This document shows positions 36,654 through 42,900 of a stretch of 64,000 nt of DNA, one piece after another. A program made the position numbers and the translations under genes. The notes beneath the pieces were generated by a model. It saw only the letters and a program-made list of their open reading frames with translations. It was not told the origin of the DNA and searched no databases. Location: assembly GCA_963842455.1 (NCBI GenBank), contig CAWJHE010000008.1, positions 65,695 through 129,694 of the forward strand, in the 5' to 3' direction. How positions within the stretch are numbered: position 1 is the stretch's first letter; each line of letters opens with the position of its first letter. Origin of the DNA: CAWJHE01 sp963842455. Its GTDB lineage: Bacteria > Chloroflexota > Anaerolineae > Anaerolineales > UBA4823.

Positions 36654-37430
36654 ATGGTAACCACTGTCCCTGTACAGGTTGTTTATTCCCGTCCAGATTC
36701 TCTGTCTGATACGCCAACCCACTACTGCCCAGGTTGCACACATGGGGTTGCTCACCGCATCATTGCAGAAGTGTTAGATGAGATGGGTATTCGTGAAAAA
36801 ACCATTGGTGTAGCCCCTGTTGGTTGCTCCGTCTTCGCATACAATTACTTCGATTGCGATTTTGTTGAAGCCGCTCATGGACGTGCGCCTGCGATGGCTA
36901 CTGGAATTAAACGAGTATTACCAGACCGGTTTGTGTTTACCTACCAGGGTGATGGCGACCTGGCTTCCATTGGTATGGCTGAAATTATGCATGCAGCTGG
37001 CAGAGGTGAAAACCTCACGGTCATTTTCATCAACAATGCAATTTACGGCATGACCGGTGGTCAAATGGCGCCAACATCATTACCTGGACAGAAGACAACT
37101 TCATCACCCACCGGTCGCGATGTTGAACAAGCCGGTTTCCCGCTGCGCATGGCTGAGATTTTATCCAGTATGGACGGTGTTGGTTATTCTGTGCGGCGCA
37201 GCCTGCATGATCCCAAAAATATTCGCCAGGCAAAGAAAGCTATACGAATTGCGTTTGAGGTCCAAAAACGCGGATTGGGATTTGCAATTGTTGAATTACT
37301 CTCAACCTGTCCAACCAACTGGGGGCTGACCCCTACTCAAGCCCTAAGCTGGGTAGAAGAAAATATGATCCCCGTATTTCCTTTGGGCGATTACAAAGTT
37401 AATCCAAGCCTGGAAGGGCTTAGATTTTAA
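36654..37430 (+). CDS. 2-oxoacid:ferredoxin oxidoreductase beta subunit (TPP-binding)
   Basis: A 258-residue beta subunit. THYCPGCTHGVAHRII contains the cluster- and TPP-proximal Cys motif. GDGDLASIGMAEIMHAAGRGENLTVIFINNAIYGMTGG is the thiamine diphosphate/Mg site (GDGx...NN). It pairs with the alpha subunit to form the catalytic core. AGGAGG precedes the ATG, and the gene sits 15 bp after alpha. Confidence 0.93.
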   Translation: MVTTVPVQVVYSRPDSLSDTPTHYCPGCTHGVAHRIIAEVLDEMGIREKTIGVAPVGCSVFAYNYFDCDFVEAAHGRAPAMATGIKRVLPDRFVFTYQGDGDLASIGMAEIMHAAGRGENLTVIFINNAIYGMTGGQMAPTSLPGQKTTSSPTGRDVEQAGFPLRMAEILSSMDGVGYSVRRSLHDPKNIRQAKKAIRIAFEVQKRGLGFAIVELLSTCPTNWGLTPTQALSWVEENMIPVFPLGDYKVNPSLEGLRF

Positions 37431-37448
37431 ACCGGGAGAGATGCACCT

Positions 37449-38012
37449 ATGCAGACTGAAATCATCCTAGCAGGTTTTGGCGGACAGGGGATCCTGTTTG
37501 CCGGCCAATTACTCACCTATGCAGGTATGGAAGCGGGAATGGAGGTCACCTGGATTCCGTCATATGGGCCAGAAATGCGCGGTGGTACAGCCAATTGCAC
37601 AGTTATCATTGCTGACCAAACCATTGGCGCTGCCACGGTCAAGAATCCCCGTGCAGCACTTTTATTTAACTTACCTTCTTTGGATAAATATGAACCACTG
37701 GTTATTCCTGGAGGTGTGTTGATCGCCAATGCATCCTTGATGAATCGGGAGTTGCATCGTACCGATCTAAAATCCGTAATGATCCCAGCCAATGAAATCG
37801 CAGAATCTTTAGGCGATAAACGCCTGACCAATATGGTTATGTTGGGAGCCATGCTGGAAAAACTCCCCATTCTGAGTATTGAAGCGATTGAAAAGACGCT
37901 CGAGGCGCATTTACCGAGCCGGCATAAGCATCTCTTGCAATCCAATCATGAAGCCTTGTTACACGGCTTCAAATTCGCCAGGGAAGAGCTTATCGGAACT
38001 ATTTCGGTTTAA
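37449..38012 (+). CDS. 2-oxoacid:ferredoxin oxidoreductase gamma subunit
   Basis: A 187-residue gamma subunit. It starts ILAGFGGQGILFAGQLLTYAGM and has SYGPEMRGGTANCTVIIADQ, the CoA-side signature of the family. It completes the delta-alpha-beta-gamma operon, with 18 bp between it and the beta gene. Right after its stop, AACCC...GGGTT with an inner GCAAA/TTTGC helix (38011-38034) forms a hairpin that may end the operon transcript. Confidence 0.92.
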   Translation: MQTEIILAGFGGQGILFAGQLLTYAGMEAGMEVTWIPSYGPEMRGGTANCTVIIADQTIGAATVKNPRAALLFNLPSLDKYEPLVIPGGVLIANASLMNRELHRTDLKSVMIPANEIAESLGDKRLTNMVMLGAMLEKLPILSIEAIEKTLEAHLPSRHKHLLQSNHEALLHGFKFAREELIGTISV

Positions 38013-38015
38013 CCC

Positions 38016-38044
38016 TTGCAAACTTTTGCGGGTTATGATAATAT
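38016..38044 (+). promoter_or_regulatory. Promoter of candidate small RNA 1
   Basis: TTGCAA (38016-38021), 17-nt spacer, TAATAT (38039-38044). The overlapping GATAAT at 38037 is an alternative. A 15-bp hairpin begins 8 nt after the -10 box. The same distances recur exactly 254 bp downstream in the second module. Confidence 0.45.
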
Positions 38045-38050
38045 TTCGGT

Positions 38051-38256
38051 CGTGAACTCCCGGGTGCCCCCCTCACCCGGGAGTTCACACTTTAATGCCT
38101 GGTTGCTGGGATATTCCATAATAATGACTTTCATCAACCAATCAGAGAACATATGTCAGTTGATCTTATAATGCCGAAAGTATATAACTAAATTGATTGA
38201 AATATTTACCAACAGCTAGGTGAGCGGCAGGGGCGCTGCTCACCTAGAATTTTAAT
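38051..38256 (+). ncRNA. Candidate small RNA 1: 5' hairpin with CCCCCCT loop
   Basis: A perfect 15-bp inverted repeat (38052-38066 with 38074-38088) closes the 7-nt loop CCCCCCT (38067-38073). It is not followed by a U-tract, so it does not look like a terminator. A second hairpin at 38216-38247 has a 13-bp stem and loop AGGGGC, and it is followed by AATTTTAAT, which could end the RNA. The AGGGG of that loop is complementary to CCCCT of the first. RNA ends are inferred. No protein-coding potential was seen. Confidence 0.5.
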
Positions 38257-38269
38257 AAAGAATGCCGCC

Positions 38270-38298
38270 TTGCGGGAATTTGCAATATGTGTTATATT
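38270..38298 (+). promoter_or_regulatory. Promoter of candidate small RNA 2
   Basis: TTGCGG (38270-38275), 17-nt spacer, TATATT (38293-38298). The hairpin begins 8 nt after the -10 box, as in module 1. Confidence 0.5.
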
Positions 38299-38304
38299 AT
38301 CGCG

Positions 38305-38423
38305 GCCTGTGCTCGGGTGCCCCCCTCACCCGGGCACAGGTATTTAAAGGCTCAAAATCTTCAGGATACTAATAGAATTTGATAATCTACCTAAAATGGG
38401 AAGTTGAAATCTTCCCTTTTTTT
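38305..38423 (+). ncRNA. Candidate small RNA 2: C6-loop hairpin plus intrinsic terminator, about 119 nt
   Basis: A 14-bp hairpin (38306-38319 with 38327-38340, one G-U pair) closes the same CCCCCCT loop (38320-38326) as in module 1. Loop and upper stem are identical over 21 nt in the two modules. The lower stems differ in sequence but both remain paired. The unit ends with the terminator at 38398-38423. The design recalls actinobacterial 6C RNA, whose hairpins also expose six or more C, though homology is not claimed. Confidence 0.6.
38398..38423 (+). terminator. Intrinsic terminator of candidate small RNA 2
   Basis: GGGAAG (38398-38403) pairs with CTTCCC (38411-38416), followed by seven T (38417-38423). 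Confidence 0.85.
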
Positions 38424-38427
38424 GATT

Positions 38428-38470
38428 AAAACAAAACCGCTTGTGGTTACATAAATAACCTTACAAGCGG
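38428..38470 (-). terminator. Terminator of tRNA-Pro
   Basis: On the minus strand CCGCTTGT (38470-38463) pairs with ACAAGCGG (38444-38437). An inner GGTTA/TAACC helix extends the stem, and TTTTGTTTT follows. Confidence 0.75.
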
Positions 38471-38475
38471 ATCTC

Positions 38476-38552
<77 letters not shown>

Positions 38553-38566
38553 ATCGAGCGGTGAAC

Positions 38567-38595
38567 ATTATAGCGCAGAGTAGTTAATCGTGCAA
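38567..38595 (-). promoter_or_regulatory. Promoter of tRNA-Pro
   Basis: Minus strand TTGCAC (38595-38590), 17 nt, TATAAT (38572-38567), 14 nt before the tRNA 5' end. Confidence 0.75.
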
Positions 38596-38787
38596 CCCCA
38601 AAAAGAAAGTTAATTTCAGGAATAATCCTCTTTTGACTGGCCTCCCAACCACACTCATCCGCTAAATTCTATATAAATCTGTCGAGACATCAACTTTCAC
38701 ATCCGCTCTTGATGGTTGTAAAAATATATATCCATTAAGTGTATAATCATCCGGTTGGTTTCTACTTGAAAGGACCTAGAACCTGGC

Positions 38788-39975
38788 ATGGAAAGTAAGC
38801 CACTACTAACTACATCTTCATCAAGTAAAGACTTCCAGACTGGACAGGTGCTACCTATTGCGTTAGGTCATTTTTTTCATGATATCTACGGGTCCATATT
38901 CCCTACACTTTTACCGGTAATCATCGAAAAACTATCCTTAAGCTTGACGCAAGCCGGATACCTCAATGCTATTCTCCAACTTCCTTCGCTGATTAATCCC
39001 TTCATTGGATATTTAGCCGACCGCACCAATTTGCGTTACTTCGTTATTTTTGCACCCGCCGTCACGGCATCTGTCATGAGCTTTATTGGGCTGGCGCCGA
39101 ATTTCACTGTCCTTGCCACCCTGCTTTTCATAGCAGGAATTAGCTCAGCCGCCTTTCATTCTCCTGGTCCGGCAATGATTGGGAGAGTTTCGGGGAGAAG
39201 AATCGGTTTAGGAATGGGTTTGTTTATGGCAGGTGGAGAACTTGCCCGCACGATTGGTCCTCTGTTGGCTGTGTGGGCAGTATCTACATGGACACTGGAA
39301 GGCATTTATCGCTTAATTGTAATTGGTTGGGTATCTACATTTATTTTATGGTTACAAATGGGGCAGGTGAAAGTTGCCCAATCCAAGCCGGGCAGTCTGA
39401 GTGCTGTCCGTCCGTTGATCATCAGACTTTTTTTGCCAATTGCAATAATCAACTTGTTCCGCAACTTCATGCTTGAACCACTTACCACTTACCTGCCCAC
39501 CTATATTAGCCAGGGTGGAGCGTCTTTGTGGGTTGCCGGGGGAGCATTAACCATCTTGGAGCTGGCTGGCGTAGTTGGCGCCCTTTCCAGTGGTTCATTG
39601 AGTGACCGCTTTGGCAGAAAAAGGATGCTTTTTATTTACACGCTGGTGCCAGCATTGCTTTTAATTGGATTTACCAGAAGCAGCCCCCAATGGTATCTGC
39701 CATTTCTGATCGGGTTGGGTGTCAGCGCGCTCTCTGGTACGCCAATTTTATTAGCCATTGTGCAGGAGAATCTACCCCAAAACCGTGCAACTGGAAACGG
39801 TCTGTTTATGTTTGTGGCGTTTCTTTTGCGCCCCTTAGCAACCATCAGCATTGGCTGGATTGGTGATCAGATCGGTCTCCAGCAAGCTTTCTTTTGGGGT
39901 GCGTTAATTGCCTTGCTTTCTTTACCAGCCATTCTATTCTTGCCTACTGCACCTGCAGGGAAAACTGCCGGTTAG
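38788..39975 (+). CDS. MFS transporter, fosmidomycin-resistance (Fsr) type
   Basis: A 395-residue major facilitator with about twelve membrane helices. The opening LPIALGHFFHDIYGSIFPTLLPVIIEKL and the motif-A-like FIGYLADRTNLR and SDRFGRKRM segments resemble Fsr-type efflux permeases, which export fosmidomycin or related small molecules. AAAGGA lies about 10 nt before the ATG, and a TATAAT sits at 38742-38747. The substrate is inferred from family style only. Confidence 0.88.
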   Translation: MESKPLLTTSSSSKDFQTGQVLPIALGHFFHDIYGSIFPTLLPVIIEKLSLSLTQAGYLNAILQLPSLINPFIGYLADRTNLRYFVIFAPAVTASVMSFIGLAPNFTVLATLLFIAGISSAAFHSPGPAMIGRVSGRRIGLGMGLFMAGGELARTIGPLLAVWAVSTWTLEGIYRLIVIGWVSTFILWLQMGQVKVAQSKPGSLSAVRPLIIRLFLPIAIINLFRNFMLEPLTTYLPTYISQGGASLWVAGGALTILELAGVVGALSSGSLSDRFGRKRMLFIYTLVPALLLIGFTRSSPQWYLPFLIGLGVSALSGTPILLAIVQENLPQNRATGNGLFMFVAFLLRPLATISIGWIGDQIGLQQAFFWGALIALLSLPAILFLPTAPAGKTAG

Positions 39976-39980
39976 CCCAG

Positions 39981-40250
39981 CTATTTCAGGCCTAAGAGCA
40001 GGAACATCGGATCAAAATGCTGATAGACGCCACTGGTGCGCCACAGGTTGTAGTTTTTTCGAGCTTCTTCGGGAGCTTCTTTTAATAGACCGTACATCGA
40101 AGGGAAAAAACTGCCCGATGGACCGATGCGGGTTTCCAGATGCAGGTGTGCCGCTTCTGTATTTCCGCTACTTCCAACCTTGCCAATCGGTTGGCAGCCA
40201 TCCAGTTCTTCCCCCATATTTAACCAGCGGCTTTTCTTGCAAGTGTGCAT
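39981..40250 (-). CDS. C-terminal fragment of a second M23 peptidase (frameshifted)
   Basis: This frame carries GEELDGCQPIGKVGSSGNTEAAHLHLE, the second half of an M23 domain with the HxH pair. It continues directly from the frame ending KPLVKYG in the 40168-40860 reading frame. Removing one G from the GGGGG run at 40211-40215 makes a single protein of about 293 residues. The apparent start at 40250 is therefore an artefact. The true coding part begins near 40214. Confidence 0.7.
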   Translation of the reverse strand: MHTCKKSRWLNMGEELDGCQPIGKVGSSGNTEAAHLHLETRIGPSGSFFPSMYGLLKEAPEEARKNYNLWRTSGVYQHFDPMFLLLGLK

Positions 40251-40860
40251 AGAGCAGATACAATGAATGTTCTCTGCTCATCCCCAAGGCATCCAGCCAG
40301 CTCTTCGGCAGCCAGCTTCCGGGAGTCTCGACCATCACCAAATTTCCATAAGGAAATGTATCAATCAGGGAAGCAGCCACAATACCGGGCAAAACCGAAT
40401 TGACCTGGACACCCAAAATAGGGATATTCGTGCCAGCGAGGCGATGATAGACAAAATCTACACCTTGGTGACGGCTGTCTGATCCCATTGGCGGCGGATC
40501 ATAAGCATCCGAAACGATTTTGGGTAATTTATCTAATGGGAAATCTTGCAGCGGCGAGCAAACCATTATAGAGGGGACGGCTGTCTGAACCAATAAATGA
40601 GTAGGCGTTGGGCTTGGGATCTCTGCCTTCGAGCTGGGTATATTTAATAATCCGAGCGGTTTTTCAACTGGGATTTTGGTGGATGTTGGGGTTGGAGGAA
40701 AATGCTTGAAGGTGTTAATTGAATGAGTCGGCAAAGGTGTTATTTCAGCCGGTTGGGCAGACAATGCCATTCCGCGAGCAACATTTGTACCGCTGCATGC
40801 ACAACAGAATAACGACAATACCCCTATCAGCACTATGGAGTAAACACGCCCATTTATCAT
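40168..40860 (-). CDS. M23 family peptidase, N-terminal part of a frameshifted gene
   Basis: An exported peptidase. The hydrophobic signal VYSIVLIGVLSLFCCAC looks like a lipoprotein leader, and a Pro/Thr-rich linker follows. The first half of the LytM domain is next: SRHQGVDFVYHRLAGTNIPILGVQVNSVLPGIV with the first His/Asp ligands, and LYAHL. The frame then fails at the G5 run at 40211-40215. The domain ends in the adjacent frame (39981-40250). ATG at 40860 is preferred over the upstream GTG at 40908. It probably remodels peptidoglycan. Confidence 0.75.
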   Translation of the reverse strand: MINGRVYSIVLIGVLSLFCCACSGTNVARGMALSAQPAEITPLPTHSINTFKHFPPTPTSTKIPVEKPLGLLNIPSSKAEIPSPTPTHLLVQTAVPSIMVCSPLQDFPLDKLPKIVSDAYDPPPMGSDSRHQGVDFVYHRLAGTNIPILGVQVNSVLPGIVAASLIDTFPYGNLVMVETPGSWLPKSWLDALGMSREHSLYLLYAHLQEKPLVKYGGRTGWLPTDWQGWK

Positions 40861-41098
40861 TTTGCAAAACCCAATCTTGTTAAATACAGAAAAACACCTC
40901 AGACCCACCAGATTTTTTAATCTTGTGGTTCCTTGATAAGATTATACCCCGCAATCTCGTTGGAAACCCGCTTGGCTTGATTAATAGTTCTTACATAACT
41001 GTTGGGAGATTATTCTCTTGATATAATCCATCTGAATGGCAGTTTGGATAATCTGTACCCAATTTGCAAAAAGAAAAGAATTAAAGAGCGAATCATAT

Positions 41099-42070
41099 AT
41101 GCAGCAAAAAATTCTGATTACCGGCGGTGCAGGTTTTATCGGCAGTCATCTGTGTGAAGCCTTGCTCAATATGGGCCACCAGGTTATAGCGATTGACGAT
41201 TTATCGACCGGCAAATTGTCCAACATTCAGCATCTACGCCAATATCAGCATTTCTTGTTTATCAGAGAGACAATTCTAAATCCACAGGTCCTGGATCGAA
41301 CCTGTTCCCAGGTTGACCTGGTGATCCATTTAGCAGCCGCAGTTGGGGTAAAACTTATCGTTGAAAATCCAGTGCATACGATTCACACCAATGTGATGGG
41401 TAGTGAGGCTGTGCTTAAAGCAGCGAACCGGTATGGATGTAAGGTCATGCTTGCCTCTTCATCGGAAGTCTACGGAAAAGGTGCGCACGTACCATTTCGG
41501 GAAGATGATGATTGCCTGATCGGTCCAACCACTCACAGCCGTTGGGCTTATGCAACGTCAAAAGCTCTGGATGAATTTCTCAGCCTGGCTTACCACAAGC
41601 AATATGGATTACCAGTTGTCATCATGCGTTTTTTTAACACCATCGGGCCTCGCCAAACCGGACAATACGGTATGGTGGTGCCGCGCTTTGTTCACCAGGC
41701 TTTAAAGAATGAACCGCTGGAAGTATACGGAGATGGAACGCAATCGCGATGTTTTGCGGATGTGGCCGATATTGTGCGGGCAATCTTACTCCTCATGGAA
41801 AATGAGCAGGCGATTGGGCAAGTATTTAATATCGGCTCTACAAATGAAATTAATATTCGCGGCCTGGCCGAACGCATCATTCATCTGACACATAGTCACT
41901 CAAAGATCGTAGATATCCCCTATGAAGAAGCCTACGCGCCTGGATTTGAAGATATGCACCGGCGAGTGCCCAGTATAGAAAAAATATCCCGATTGACTAA
42001 CTTCCAACCGGAATTTTCACTGGATGAATCGCTCAGGCGAGTGATTGCATTTGAAATCTCCCATGCTTAG
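41099..42070 (+). CDS. NAD-dependent epimerase/dehydratase (UDP-sugar type)
   Basis: A 323-residue extended SDR enzyme. TGGAGFIGSHL is the NAD motif, DDLSTGK follows, and LASSSEVYGKG, YATSKALDE (catalytic Tyr/Lys as YxxxK) and RFFNTIGPRQTGQYGMVVPRFV are typical of UDP-glucuronate decarboxylase or UDP-glucose/GlcNAc 4-epimerases. It makes nucleotide sugars for envelope glycans. The frame is open from 41036, where a TATAAT (41022-41027) sits 8 nt before an ATG. A leaderless start with a 21-residue extension is possible, but the conserved domain begins at 41099. Confidence 0.88.
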   Translation: MQQKILITGGAGFIGSHLCEALLNMGHQVIAIDDLSTGKLSNIQHLRQYQHFLFIRETILNPQVLDRTCSQVDLVIHLAAAVGVKLIVENPVHTIHTNVMGSEAVLKAANRYGCKVMLASSSEVYGKGAHVPFREDDDCLIGPTTHSRWAYATSKALDEFLSLAYHKQYGLPVVIMRFFNTIGPRQTGQYGMVVPRFVHQALKNEPLEVYGDGTQSRCFADVADIVRAILLLMENEQAIGQVFNIGSTNEINIRGLAERIIHLTHSHSKIVDIPYEEAYAPGFEDMHRRVPSIEKISRLTNFQPEFSLDESLRRVIAFEISHA

Positions 42071-42705
42071 TCAGCAAGGATTTTTCGCTCCATCAGGCGT
42101 TTTTGCAGGTGCTGTTTTACACCAGGCCATTCATCATCCAGGATAGAATAATAAACCGAATCACGAATTGAGCCATCCGGCAAAATCATGTGCTTACGTA
42201 AAACGCCTTCCTTAACTGCCCCCAATCGTTCAATCGCCCGCTGGGATTGTATATTTCTCGCATCCGTTTTAAACTGAACACGGACACATCCCAATGTCTC
42301 AAATGCATAAGTAAGCAACAAGTACTTGGCCTCAGCGTTCACTCCACTTCCTTGAAATGCTCGCCCATACCAGGTACCGCCAATTTCAAGGCTACGGTGA
42401 GCAGCTTCGACATTCATAAAGCGAGTGCAGCCCATCGCACGTCCGCTCGAAATATGGATAACCGAAAAAGGCAAATCTTTTCCTTTCGCTTGACGACCAA
42501 GGATCTCTTTGATCCAATTTTGCAGGTCTTGTTGAGTTTTCATTTGCCCATATAACATCCATCTCCAAATTTCGGGGTCAAGTCCCACCTCGCTCAAATC
42601 CTTCAGGTGCTTTTCATGCATCGGTTCCAGGCGAACCAGGTTACCGCTCAAAACGACAGGGGCCAACTCCCTCAAAAGTTTGGTTGATTCATCATAAGGT
42701 ATCAT
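42067..42705 (-). CDS. GNAT family acetyltransferase (RimJ/RimL type)
   Basis: A 212-residue N-acetyltransferase. It has NLVRLEPMHEKHLKDL at the N-terminus, then LEIGGTWYGRAFQGSGVNAEAKYLLLTYAFETLGCVRVQFKTDARNIQSQRAIERLGAVKEGVLRKH, which holds the acetyl-CoA binding segment and the conserved N-x-x-S-x-x-x-x-E/RLG. Targets may be protein N-termini or small amines. The start at 42705 has GGGAG about 10 nt upstream. Its 3' end overlaps the convergent epimerase gene by 4 nt. Confidence 0.88.
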   Translation of the reverse strand: MIPYDESTKLLRELAPVVLSGNLVRLEPMHEKHLKDLSEVGLDPEIWRWMLYGQMKTQQDLQNWIKEILGRQAKGKDLPFSVIHISSGRAMGCTRFMNVEAAHRSLEIGGTWYGRAFQGSGVNAEAKYLLLTYAFETLGCVRVQFKTDARNIQSQRAIERLGAVKEGVLRKHMILPDGSIRDSVYYSILDDEWPGVKQHLQKRLMERKILAD

Positions 42706-42789
42706 ATTTAATCGATCTCCCAAGCAGGACAATTGCGATCATACTTGAAAAGCTGGTTTTTCTCAAGGTCATCACCGCAGGTTTCAGAC

Positions 42790-42818
42790 TTGACGTTTTT
42801 TTCAATTCCCCTTAAGAT
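42790..42818 (+). promoter_or_regulatory. Promoter of the gyrA-like gene
   Basis: TTGACG (42790-42795), 17 nt, TAAGAT (42813-42818). The leader is about 75 nt, with GGGAG before the ATG at 42901. Confidence 0.55.
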
Positions 42819-42900
42819 ACATCGCGCACTAAGATTCTATTTACCACAGGTTGAAATGTTCTAATCTATTTATCGTACAGCCTGGTTTGGGAGAAATAAC

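Noticed and set aside
38052..38340. C6-loop hairpins as ordinary Rho-independent terminators
   Set aside because: Neither hairpin is followed by a U-tract (ACTTTAAT and TATTTAAA), each has its own upstream promoter at identical spacing, and module 2 has a separate true terminator.
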